A stretch of 64,000 bases of DNA. Source: Geodermatophilaceae bacterium URHA0031 (GTDB taxonomy: Bacteria; Actinomycetota; Actinomycetes; Mycobacteriales; Geodermatophilaceae). This document shows, in pieces, positions 17,488-25,439 of this stretch. The position numbers and the translations under genes were made by a program. The DNA lies in contig JHVP01000014.1 in NCBI GenBank assembly GCA_000620205.1, forward strand, positions 59,352-123,351, given 5' to 3'. The first letter of the stretch is position 1, and each line of letters starts with the position of its first letter. Below the pieces are notes generated by a model that ran no database searches, was not told where the DNA came from, and saw nothing but the letters and a program-made list of their open reading frames with translations.

Positions 17488-18717
17488 TTACCGGCCGAGC
17501 TGGACGAGGCTCTGCAGGACCTCGTCGGAGGTGGTGATGACACGGCTGTTCGCCTGGAAGCCGCGCTGGGCGATGATCAGGTCCGTGAACTCCGACGCGA
17601 GGTCGACGTTGGACATCTCGAGGGCGCCGGCGGAGAGCTTGCCCGCGCCGTTGGCGCCGGCGGGACCGATGACGGCGGCGCCGGAGTTGTTGCCCACCCG
17701 GTAGGAGGAGTTGCCGGCCTTCTCCAGCCCGCCGGGGTTGGAGAAGGTGGCCAGCGCGAGCTTGCCGATGTCCTGGCGCAGGCTGTTGGAGTAGACGCCC
17801 ACGACGGTGCCGTCCTCGCTCAGCGAGAACGACTGCAGCGTGCCCATGGCGTAGCCGTCGCCGTCGTTCGTGGGCTTCATCGAGCTGGCCGCCCCGAACT
17901 GGGTGATCCCGCTCAGGTCGAGGGTGATCTCGCTTTGGTCCGCGGGGGTGAACTTGAGCTCGCCCCCTGTGAGCACCTTGCCCGCTGCGTCGAAGGTGAT
18001 GGTCCCGGTGCCGACGGGCGGCGTCGTCGCGCCCTCCTTGAGGGTGACCGACCATTCGCCCGAGGTCGCGGGCGGGGCCGCGGCCGCGGTCCTGGTGAAG
18101 GTCGCCGTGATCTGGTGGGCGTTGCCCAGCGCGTCGAACATCGTGATCTGGCTCTCGACCGCCGACGTGGCGTCGGCGGCCGCCCCGCTGCTCAGGTTGC
18201 CGGTGAAGCCGCCCTTCGTAGAGGCCTTGGGCGGCATCACCTGCCCGTAGGGCACAGAGAGTGCGCCGATGGCGCCATTGGTGTCGACCTTGCCGTCCTC
18301 GGCCATCCAGCCCTGCAGGATGGAGCCGTCGGAGGTGACCAGGCGGCCCTGGCCGTCGAAGTCGAAGGACCCGGCCCGGGTGTAGGTCTGCGCGCCGCCG
18401 GACTGGGTGACGAAGAAGCCGTCCCCGCCGATCATGAAGTCGGTCGACCGCCCGGTGCTCTGCGTCGACCCCTGGCTGAAGTTGGTGGTGATGCCCGCGA
18501 CCTTGACACCCAGGCCGACCTGGGCCGGGTTGGTGCCGCCGTTGTCCTCGGTGGGAGCAGAGCCGTTGCTGAGCACCTGGGAGAGGGTGTCCTGGAAGAC
18601 CGTCTGGCTGGACTTGAAACCCACGGTGTTCACGTTGGCGATGTTGTTGCCGACGGTGTCGAGCTTGGTCTGGTGGGCCTTGAGGCCGGAGATGGCCGAG
18701 AACATGGAACGCAACAC
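17488..18717 (-). CDS. flgE: Flagellar hook protein FlgE
   Basis: A 409-residue protein with the rod/hook N-terminal motif SMFSAISGLKAHQTKLDTVGNNIANVNTVGFK and C-terminal motif ALEMSNVDLASEFTDLIIAQRGFQANSRVITTSDEVL that form the D0/D1 coiled coils. The middle is the variable D2 region. GTG start with GAGGAG 8 bases upstream. It is the only hook/distal-rod-length protein found in the window; FlgF and FlgG homologues were not seen. Confidence 0.97.
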   Translation of the reverse strand: MLRSMFSAISGLKAHQTKLDTVGNNIANVNTVGFKSSQTVFQDTLSQVLSNGSAPTEDNGGTNPAQVGLGVKVAGITTNFSQGSTQSTGRSTDFMIGGDGFFVTQSGGAQTYTRAGSFDFDGQGRLVTSDGSILQGWMAEDGKVDTNGAIGALSVPYGQVMPPKASTKGGFTGNLSSGAAADATSAVESQITMFDALGNAHQITATFTRTAAAAPPATSGEWSVTLKEGATTPPVGTGTITFDAAGKVLTGGELKFTPADQSEITLDLSGITQFGAASSMKPTNDGDGYAMGTLQSFSLSEDGTVVGVYSNSLRQDIGKLALATFSNPGGLEKAGNSSYRVGNNSGAAVIGPAGANGAGKLSAGALEMSNVDLASEFTDLIIAQRGFQANSRVITTSDEVLQSLVQLGR

Positions 18718-18763
18718 GGGAGTGCTCCTCGGGTGGGGTCGGGGTCGGTCGGGGACGCCGTCG

Positions 18764-19246
18764 TCAGCTGGTGGGTGTCGGGCTGGGGGCGGGCGTCGTC
18801 GTGTTGGTGGCCGTCGGGGTGCCGGTCGGCAGCGAGACCTGGGTGACCCGGCCCAGGTCGACGGCGACGCCGTCGATGACGGCCTGGGACTCCGCCGTGC
18901 TGTCGTTGCTGATCTTGACCGCGGTCACGATGCCCGTCTTCGCGCTGCCGTCGGTGTCGGTGTAGGAGACGGTGTGACCCACCAGCGCACCTGCGCTCAG
19001 CGACTTCTGCAGGGTCAGCGACTGGCTGTTCTGCTTCGCGATGGCGTCCAGGCTCTGCACCTGGGCGAGGGTCGCGGTCTGCGCCATCAGCTCGCTGCTG
19101 CTGGCCGGGTCACTGGGGTCCTGGTACTTCAGCTGGGCGACGAGCAGCTTCAGGAACGTCTCGGAGTCGAACCCGTTGGCGTTGCTCACCTGGGTGGTGG
19201 CGGTGTGGGTCGCCACCTGCCCGGGGCCGCTGACTGGGGCGGTCAT
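18764..19246 (-). CDS. flgD: Flagellar hook assembly scaffold FlgD
   Basis: A 160-residue, short FlgD. The conserved N-terminal block FLKLLVAQLKYQDPSDPASSSELMAQTATLAQVQSLDAI is complete; a short beta domain follows and a Thr/Pro/Ser tail. FlgD caps the growing hook. ATG at 19246 is supported by GGGAGACC upstream. It starts 13 bp after the fliK stop and ends 46 bp before flgE, the usual order. Confidence 0.95.
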   Translation of the reverse strand: MTAPVSGPGQVATHTATTQVSNANGFDSETFLKLLVAQLKYQDPSDPASSSELMAQTATLAQVQSLDAIAKQNSQSLTLQKSLSAGALVGHTVSYTDTDGSAKTGIVTAVKISNDSTAESQAVIDGVAVDLGRVTQVSLPTGTPTATNTTTPAPSPTPTS

Positions 19247-19259
19247 CTGGGGGTCTCCC

Positions 19260-20591
19260 TCACGCGAGGACGTCCACGCCGGACGACGTGGACAGGTCGG
19301 AGGTGCGGGCCGTGCTGCCCGCACCGGGGTGGTCGCCGGTCAGCGCCCAGCTGCGCTCCCCGGCGGGCGGCTGGCCGGACCGGCCCTGCCGCTGCTGGGA
19401 GTCGGCCAGCTGCTGCTGTGCCGTCCGGGCCCACGGGCTGCTCTCCTCGCCGGAGTCGGCACCGACCTCGAGCCGGTTGAGCGAGACGCCCGCGCCCTCG
19501 AGGTCGCGGCGCAGGTCGGGCAGCGCGTCGGCCAGGGCGTGCCGGCCGTGCTCGTGCGCGCCGTGCAGGGTCAGGTCCAGCGTCCCGTTGGTGACGGTGG
19601 CCTGGATGGTGACCGGTCCGAGGTCGTCGGGCGTGATGACCAGGGTCATGGTCTGGCTGCCGTCGGGGGCGTTGGTCAGGACGGCGAGTTGGCGGCCCAG
19701 CTGGGCGGCCACCGGGGGCTCGCCGCCCGGCACGGCGGTCGTCGGGGCGGCGGTGACCGGGGCGGTGGGGGCGGTCGGCCCGGCGGCGGCCGCGGTGAAC
19801 ACCGGGTCGACGTCGGGGGCCGGTGCGGCGGCCGCCGGTGCGGACCCCGTCCCCTGCCCGCCGGTGCCCCCGTCGGACGTCGCCGCACCGCTGTCGGACG
19901 TGGTGCCCGTGGCGCCGGCGAGCAACGCACCCGGGGGCGGGGGAGGCGTGTCGGCCACCGTGGCCGGGCCGGGCGCGGGGACGGCGAGGGTGGGAGCCGT
20001 GGCAGGCGCCGCGGCGACCACGACGGAGAACGGGGTGGCGGTGGGCTCCGCCGGCGGTGCGGGCGGCGTGCTCGCCGGCGCCGTGGTCGTCGGGAGGGCG
20101 GCCGCCCCGGGCGCTGCCAGGACGCTCGGCGGGACGGTCAGGGGGGCAGCCGCCAGAGCCGGTGCGCCGGCGGCCGGCAGGGGCTCGACGCCGGGCGCGG
20201 TCGCCGGGGCCGGCGGTGCCGCGACCGGGGCCGCCGGGGACGCCGCCTCGGTGCCGGCCGCGACCGCGACGGGAGCAGTGGTCGGGTCAGCGGCGGGGGA
20301 GCTGGGCGAGGGGACGGACACCGGCTGCGCGACGCTGAGCAGGGCCCACAGGCCAGGCTCCACCGGCACGACGGGGCCCGGGACGGCGACGTCCGGGCCG
20401 GGGCCGTCGGCGGTGGTCTCGTCGTCCACGGTCGGGCGACCCGCGTCCCGGTCGGGCGTGCCGCTGCCGGTGAGGGCGTCGTCCAGGGCCGTGGCGAAGG
20501 CCGGCGAGGACTCCGCGGTGCCCGCGGGAGCGGCGGGGGAGCCGGTGGCCGGCGCCGCCGGTGCGGCGGGCAGGAGGCTGGGAGCTGTCAT
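19260..20591 (-). CDS. fliK: Flagellar hook-length control protein FliK
   Basis: A 443-residue protein, mostly Ala/Pro/Thr/Gly-rich and disordered over residues 1-300, as expected for the molecular ruler. The conserved FliK/Flg_hook C-terminal domain is at about 305-390 (QTMTLVITPDDLGPVTIQATV, HALADALPDLRRDLEGAGVSLNRLEVG). It measures hook length and triggers FlhB switching. Its ATG overlaps the stop of the upstream hydrolase gene by 4 bp. Confidence 0.92.
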   Translation of the reverse strand: MTAPSLLPAAPAAPATGSPAAPAGTAESSPAFATALDDALTGSGTPDRDAGRPTVDDETTADGPGPDVAVPGPVVPVEPGLWALLSVAQPVSVPSPSSPAADPTTAPVAVAAGTEAASPAAPVAAPPAPATAPGVEPLPAAGAPALAAAPLTVPPSVLAAPGAAALPTTTAPASTPPAPPAEPTATPFSVVVAAAPATAPTLAVPAPGPATVADTPPPPPGALLAGATGTTSDSGAATSDGGTGGQGTGSAPAAAAPAPDVDPVFTAAAAGPTAPTAPVTAAPTTAVPGGEPPVAAQLGRQLAVLTNAPDGSQTMTLVITPDDLGPVTIQATVTNGTLDLTLHGAHEHGRHALADALPDLRRDLEGAGVSLNRLEVGADSGEESSPWARTAQQQLADSQQRQGRSGQPPAGERSWALTGDHPGAGSTARTSDLSTSSGVDVLA

Positions 20592-21547
20592 CGGTAGGCC
20601 TCCGCGGCACTGGTGACCTTCTGGACGTAGGACCGGGTCTCGCCGTAGGGCGGGACGCCGCCGTAGCGCTGCACCGTGCCGGGGCCGGCGTTGTAGGCGG
20701 CCAGGGCGAGCTGGGTGGAGCCGAACTGCTCGGTCAGCCGGCTCAGGTAGCGGGCCGCGCCGTCGATCGAGGACGCCGGGTCGCTGGTGTCGACGCCGAG
20801 GCCGGCGGCCGTGGCCGGCATGAACTGCATGAGCCCCCGCGCGCCGGCGGGGGAGACGGCGGCGCTGTTGAAGTTGGACTCCGTCCTCGCCATGCCGGCG
20901 AGCACGGCCGGGTCGACGCCGTAGCGGCTGCCGGCCTGGGTGAAGAGGTCGGCGTAGGGGACGCCGGCGAGGGGGCCGGTGCTGCCGGTCGTCGCGCTGG
21001 TCGGCGAGCCGGCCGCGGCGGGCAGCACCCGGCGGATGACGGTCGGGGTGCCCACGTCCTGGACCTGGACCACCTCGCCCTCCTGCGGCGCGGCGATCAT
21101 CTGCCCGTTGCCGACGTAGATGCCGACGTGGTCGATGCCGGGGCGGGACGACGAGTAGTCGTAGAACACCAGGTCGCCGGGCTGGGCCTCGGCCAGCGAG
21201 GCGACCGCACGGCCGGACGTGGCCTGCTGGGAGGAAGTCCGCGGGAGGTCGATGCCGAGGTCGGAGTAGACCTGCTGGACCAGCCCGGAGCAGTCGAAGC
21301 CGGTGCTCGCGTCGGTGCCGCCCCAGGCGTACGGGACGCCGAGGTACCTCGACGCCACCTGGACCACGGCCGAGCCGCCGCTGCTGGCCGCGGTGCCCGT
21401 CGCCGAGGACACCGCGGCGGGGGTCCCGCTCAGCCCGGCCGCCGAGGCGGCGGTGGACCACGCGGAGCTCGCGGTCGTCGTCGGGGCGATGAGGAAACGG
21501 GTCTGGATCTCGCTGATCCGGCTCTGCACCGCGCTCAGTCCGTCCAT
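20588..21547 (-). CDS. NlpC/P60 endopeptidase - lytic transglycosylase fusion in the flagellar operon
   Basis: A 319-residue protein. Residues about 65-185 are an NlpC/P60 domain with Cys in GFDCSGLVQQVY, His in GIDHVGIYVGNG and AWGGT; residues about 195-312 are a soluble lytic transglycosylase domain with the catalytic Glu in ARTESNFNSAAVSPAGARGLMQFMPATA and LALAAYNAGPGTVQRYGG. No obvious signal peptide is present, so it may leave through the flagellar exporter. The gene holds the FlgJ slot and should open peptidoglycan for the rod. ATG 21547 has a strong AAGGAGGAGG site and overlaps fliJ by 13 bp. Confidence 0.92.
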   Translation of the reverse strand: MDGLSAVQSRISEIQTRFLIAPTTTASSAWSTAASAAGLSGTPAAVSSATGTAASSGGSAVVQVASRYLGVPYAWGGTDASTGFDCSGLVQQVYSDLGIDLPRTSSQQATSGRAVASLAEAQPGDLVFYDYSSSRPGIDHVGIYVGNGQMIAAPQEGEVVQVQDVGTPTVIRRVLPAAAGSPTSATTGSTGPLAGVPYADLFTQAGSRYGVDPAVLAGMARTESNFNSAAVSPAGARGLMQFMPATAAGLGVDTSDPASSIDGAARYLSRLTEQFGSTQLALAAYNAGPGTVQRYGGVPPYGETRSYVQKVTSAAEAYR

Positions 21548-21987
21548 GTCGCCTCCTCCTTCCGTCGGGTCTCGCCGTGCCGGCGGGTGACCAGGTCGTC
21601 GACCACCCGGGCCTCGGCCACCTCGGCCGCGGCCTGCAGTGCGGCCACGTGCCGCTCGCGCAGCCGCTCCAGCCCCTTGGTGCGCTGAGCGGCCTCGGTC
21701 CACCGGACGCGGACCAGCTCGGCCTGCTCGGCCTGGGCCACGGCGAGTGCCCGTGCAGCTGACACATCGGCAGCCGCGGTGGTCGATGCGACCATCGCCG
21801 CGATGAAGGCCCGGCCGTCGACCCCGCCGGGTGCGGTCCGGGTGGCCAGCTCCTGCGCCTGCTGCTCGGCCCGGGCCGCGGCCTCGGCGGCCTCGCGGGC
21901 CGCCGCAGCCGCCGCCAGACCGGCGGCCCGTTCCTCGGTGCGGCGCAGCCGGAGCACCGGCTCGAGGCGGAAGGGTGCCTGCTTCAC
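21535..21987 (-). CDS. fliJ: Flagellar export chaperone/stalk protein FliJ
   Basis: A 150-residue, almost wholly alpha-helical protein beginning FRLEPVLRLRRTEERAAG, the FliJ start pattern, then long Ala-rich coiled coil. FliJ is the central stalk of the FliI ATPase ring. Position directly after fliI with a 4-bp GTGA overlap supports the call, since sequence conservation in the family is low. Confidence 0.85.
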   Translation of the reverse strand: MKQAPFRLEPVLRLRRTEERAAGLAAAAAAREAAEAAARAEQQAQELATRTAPGGVDGRAFIAAMVASTTAAADVSAARALAVAQAEQAELVRVRWTEAAQRTKGLERLRERHVAALQAAAEVAEARVVDDLVTRRHGETRRKEEATWTD

Positions 21988-23300
21988 GTGGCCGTGATGA
22001 TCGCGTGCAGCCGGGCCCAGGCCTCGGGCAGCGGCGTCGAGTCGGCGGTGGACTGCCGCAGGAAGGCGTCGATGTCGGGCACCAGCCGGCGGGCGCGGTC
22101 GACGAGCGGGTCGGTGCCGGTCTGGTAGGCGCCGATCTCGATCAGCTCCCGGACGTCGCGCAGGGCACCGAGCATCCGCCGGAGCTCCCGGGCGTCGGTC
22201 ATCTGCGCGCCGGGCACGACGGCCGTGGCCACCCGGGAGATCGACTCGAGGACGTCGATCGCCGGGAAGTGCCCGGCGGTCGCCAGCTTGCGTGTCAGCA
22301 CGACGTGGCCGTCCAGGATGGACCGGGCGGTGTCGGCGATCGGCTCGTTGTGGTCGTCGCCGTCGACCAGCACGGTGTACAGCCCGGTGATCGACCCCGC
22401 GGTGCTGGTGCCGGCCTTCTCCAGCAGCTTGGGCAGCATCGCGAAGACGCTCGGCGGGTAGCCCCGGGTGGCCGGGGGCTCGCCGGCGGAGAGCCCGACC
22501 TCGCGCTGGGCCATCGCCGTGCGGGTGATCGAGTCCATCATCAGCAGCACGTCGCGCCCCTGGTCGCGGAACGCCTCGGCGATCCGGGTGGCCACGAACG
22601 CGGCCTTGAGCCGCACCAGCGGCGGCTCGTCGGAGGTGGCGACGACGACGACGGACTGGGCCAGCCCCTCGGGGCCGAGGTCCTCCTCGAGGAACTCGCG
22701 GACCTCACGGCCACGCTCGCCGATCAGCCCGATGACCCGGATGTCGGCGTCGCTGCCGCGGGTGATCTGGGAGAGCAGGGTGGACTTGCCGACGCCTGAG
22801 CCGGCGAAGATGCCCAGCCGCTGACCGCGGCCGACCGGCACCAGGGTGTCCAGCGCGCGCACCCCGGTGGCCAGCGGGCGGCTGACCCGCGCCCTGGTCA
22901 GCGCGTTGGGTGTCTCGCTGGTCAGGTCGACGTAGGAGACCAGGCTGCCCAGCGGTGGCCCGCCGTCCAGCGGCCGGCCGAGCCCGTCCAGCACCCGGCC
23001 GAGGAGGGCCTCGCCGACCGGGACCTGCAGCGGGCGGCCGGTGGGCCGGACGGGGGTGCCCGACCGGATGCCGGAGAGGTCACCCAGGGGCATGCAGGCG
23101 AGCCGGTCCCGGTGCACCGCCACCACCTCGGCGAGCAGCGGCCGCCCGCCGGGGGAGACCTCGACCAGGTCGCCGACGGCAGCGGTGACGCCCTCCACGC
23201 TCAGGGTCAGGCCCATCGCGCCGGTGACGATGCCGGTCAGCTGCGGCCGGGCCGCGGACCGGGCCCGGCCGAGGACGGCTGGGCAGAGCACGCGGGTCAC
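21984..23300 (-). CDS. fliI: Flagellum-specific ATP synthase FliI
   Basis: A 438-residue F1-beta-like ATPase. Walker A GSGVGKST at residues 167-174; Walker B region DVLLMMDSITRTAMAQREVGLSAGEPPATRGYPPSVF is typical of type III export ATPases. FliI energises unloading of export substrates. GTG start at 23300 overlaps the fliH stop by 4 bp. Confidence 0.97.
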   Translation of the reverse strand: MTRVLCPAVLGRARSAARPQLTGIVTGAMGLTLSVEGVTAAVGDLVEVSPGGRPLLAEVVAVHRDRLACMPLGDLSGIRSGTPVRPTGRPLQVPVGEALLGRVLDGLGRPLDGGPPLGSLVSYVDLTSETPNALTRARVSRPLATGVRALDTLVPVGRGQRLGIFAGSGVGKSTLLSQITRGSDADIRVIGLIGERGREVREFLEEDLGPEGLAQSVVVVATSDEPPLVRLKAAFVATRIAEAFRDQGRDVLLMMDSITRTAMAQREVGLSAGEPPATRGYPPSVFAMLPKLLEKAGTSTAGSITGLYTVLVDGDDHNEPIADTARSILDGHVVLTRKLATAGHFPAIDVLESISRVATAVVPGAQMTDARELRRMLGALRDVRELIEIGAYQTGTDPLVDRARRLVPDIDAFLRQSTADSTPLPEAWARLHAIITAT

Positions 23301-24154
23301 GAGCGCAGCACCTCCAGCACCCGTTCCAGGGCGCTGGTCAGCTGGGCGTCCACCCTGATGGTGCCGGCCTCGGCCAGCGCCCCGGCGCGCTCGACGGCCT
23401 CGTCGGCGACCACGGTGACCGAGGCCGGCAACTGGGCGAGCGCCCCGGCGGGCACCTCGGCGAGGTCGTCGGGGTGCAGCCGCACGACGACCGGCACGTC
23501 GGTCGGGCAGAGGGTCAGCGCGCGGCGCAGGGCGTCGAGCCCGTTGGCGTCGGCCGTGGCCACCTCGCGCCCGAGCAGGTCGCCGACGAGCAGCACGACC
23601 GCGTCGAGGACGCTGTCCCGCAGCTCGTCGAGGTCCGGGGCTGCCGTGGCGTCCAGGCGCTCGACCGCGGCGCCCATCGCGGCCGTCGCCGAGGCCAGCC
23701 GACGCTCCCAGCGGGCCTGCACCTCGGCGAGACGCTGCTCGGCGGCGCGCTCGGCGGCGGCGACGACCTGCCCGGCGGCGACCAGACCCTCGGCGTGGCC
23801 GGCGGCCCAGCCCTCGCGGCGCGCCTCCTCGCGGAGCCGCTCCAGCTGGTCGGCGTAGACGTCGCCCAGCCGCACGCCGGCCGGCCCGGCGACGTCGGTG
23901 CCGCCGCGGCTGGTCCCCAGGTCGTGCACGACGGGGGTGCGCGGAGCGGGAGGAGCAGGAGCGGGCGGCGGGACCGGTGCGGCCACGCCGGCCGGCTGCT
24001 CGCTGCGCCGGCCGGAGCGACGCCCCCAGGTGGGCGGGCCGTCGGCGGACCGCTGGTAGGGGACCGCGTCGGCGGCCGACGCCCCGCGCAGCAGCAGCGT
24101 CTCGCGCGGCGTCCGCGACCGGCTGCCGCTGCTGACCTCAGGCGACGAAGTCAT
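23297..24154 (-). CDS. fliH: Flagellar assembly protein FliH
   Basis: A 285-residue protein: Pro/Ala-rich N-terminal 80 residues, coiled coil with YADQLERLREEARREGWAAGHAEG (the GxxxG-type FliH helix), then a C-terminal V-ATPase subunit-E-like domain ending near VDAQLTSALERVLEVL. FliH regulates FliI and docks it at the C ring. ATG 24154 is preferred; GTG codons at 24160 and 24163 are alternatives. It overlaps fliG by 17 bp. Confidence 0.88.
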   Translation of the reverse strand: MTSSPEVSSGSRSRTPRETLLLRGASAADAVPYQRSADGPPTWGRRSGRRSEQPAGVAAPVPPPAPAPPAPRTPVVHDLGTSRGGTDVAGPAGVRLGDVYADQLERLREEARREGWAAGHAEGLVAAGQVVAAAERAAEQRLAEVQARWERRLASATAAMGAAVERLDATAAPDLDELRDSVLDAVVLLVGDLLGREVATADANGLDALRRALTLCPTDVPVVVRLHPDDLAEVPAGALAQLPASVTVVADEAVERAGALAEAGTIRVDAQLTSALERVLEVLRS

Positions 24155-25211
24155 CCTCACCACCCCGCGAGATGGTCAGCGCACCCTGCTCCTCGAGCGT
24201 GCGGATGACGGCCACGATCTTGGCCTGGGACTCCTCGACGGTCCGGGTGCGGACCGGGCCGAGCAGCTCCATCTCCTCCAGCAGGTTCTCCCCGGCGCGC
24301 TCGGAGAGGTTGCGGACCACCTTGTCCCGGACGTCCGTGCGGACGCCCTTGAGCGCGGTGGCCAGGTCGTTGGCCTCCACGTCGCGCAGCACCAGCTGCA
24401 GCGACCGGTCGTCGATGGTGACGATGTCCTCGAACACGAACATCTGCGAGCGGATCCGCTCGGCCAGCTCCGGGTCGCTGCCCTCCAGCCACTCCAGGAT
24501 GGAGCGCTCGGTGGGCCGGGAGGAGCGGTTGATGATCTCCACGAGCGTCTCGACGCCGCCGACGGTGGCCATGTCCTGGTAGGCCAGCAGCGAGCCCATC
24601 CGGCGGCCCAGCTCCTCCTCGACCATCCGGACCATCTCCGGCGAGGTGCGGTCCATGACCGCGATCCGGTAGGCGACGTCGGCCTGCTGGTCCGGCGGGA
24701 AGCCCGACAGCACCTCGGCCGACTGCGCCGCCGGCAGGTGCGCCAGCACCAGCGCGATGACCTGCGGGTGCTCGTCCTTGAGGAAGGTGACGAGCTGGCG
24801 GACGTCGCTGTTGCGCAGCGAGGCGAACGGCAGCTCGGTGTAGACCACGTTCAGCCGGGACAGGATGCCGTCGGCCTTCTCCTCACCGAGGCCGGCGGCC
24901 AGCACCTCACGGGCGAACTCGACGCCGCCGGTGCCGACGAAGCGGCGGGCCTGCATCAGGGAGTGGAACTCGCCGAGCACGTCGTCGACGTCGGCGCCGT
25001 CCACCGCTTGCAGCCGCATCAGCTCGCTGGTGAGCTTCTCGACCTCGGAGGGGCGCAGCTGCGCGAGCACGGCGCCGGCCTCCTCCTTCGAGAGCTGGGC
25101 CAGGAACACCGCCGCCTTGCGCAGGCCGGGCAGCTCCTTGCGGGCCACCACGACGGGCATGACCGAGGTCGGTGCCACCCCGACGAGCTGTTCGACGCTG
25201 GCGATGCTCAC
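24138..25211 (-). CDS. fliG: Flagellar motor switch protein FliG
   Basis: A 357-residue protein with three FliG domains. The middle domain has the EHPQ motif in KDEHPQVIALVLAHLP; the C-terminal torque domain includes FVFEDIVTIDDRSLQLVLRDVEANDLATALKG with the conserved charged residues facing MotA. GTG start at 25211; M18 is a possible alternative. Preceded by a 228-bp intergenic stretch with a hairpin and GAGCGA-rich repeats, the largest break in the operon. Confidence 0.96.
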   Translation of the reverse strand: MSIASVEQLVGVAPTSVMPVVVARKELPGLRKAAVFLAQLSKEEAGAVLAQLRPSEVEKLTSELMRLQAVDGADVDDVLGEFHSLMQARRFVGTGGVEFAREVLAAGLGEEKADGILSRLNVVYTELPFASLRNSDVRQLVTFLKDEHPQVIALVLAHLPAAQSAEVLSGFPPDQQADVAYRIAVMDRTSPEMVRMVEEELGRRMGSLLAYQDMATVGGVETLVEIINRSSRPTERSILEWLEGSDPELAERIRSQMFVFEDIVTIDDRSLQLVLRDVEANDLATALKGVRTDVRDKVVRNLSERAGENLLEEMELLGPVRTRTVEESQAKIVAVIRTLEEQGALTISRGGEDDFVA

Positions 25212-25320
25212 TGCTCGACTCCGAGCTCGTTCCGCTCCTCGGTCGCTGGCGCTCCCTGCGATGCTCGCTCACTCGTCGTCTTCGCGGCGCTCACTGCTCA
25301 CTCCTCCTGCTCAGGGGCGC
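25212..25320. repeat. GAGCGA/GCTC-rich intergenic element
   Basis: Plus-strand sequence is a dense succession of GCTC, CGCTCC and GATGCTC words, for example CGCTCCTCGGTCG and GATGCTCGCTCACTCG. Similar wording recurs at 48943-49011 between xseA and xseB. Function unknown. Confidence 0.45.
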
Positions 25321-25381
25321 CGTCAGCGCCCGCCTCCTCCATCGGCAGTCCCGCGCCCGGTCGGGTACCGGGACCACGAGA

Positions 25382-25434
25382 CGCCGGTGGCGGGCCAGGT
25401 CCCGTGGTGCTGAGGACCCGACCCGCCACCGGCG
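25382..25434 (-). terminator. 13-bp hairpin after fliF
   Basis: Arms 25382-25394 and 25422-25434 pair perfectly around a 27-nt loop, 5 bp after the fliF stop. It separates flgBC-fliEF from fliG onward and may cause partial termination or mark an mRNA end. Confidence 0.55.
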
Positions 25435-25439
25435 GTCGC

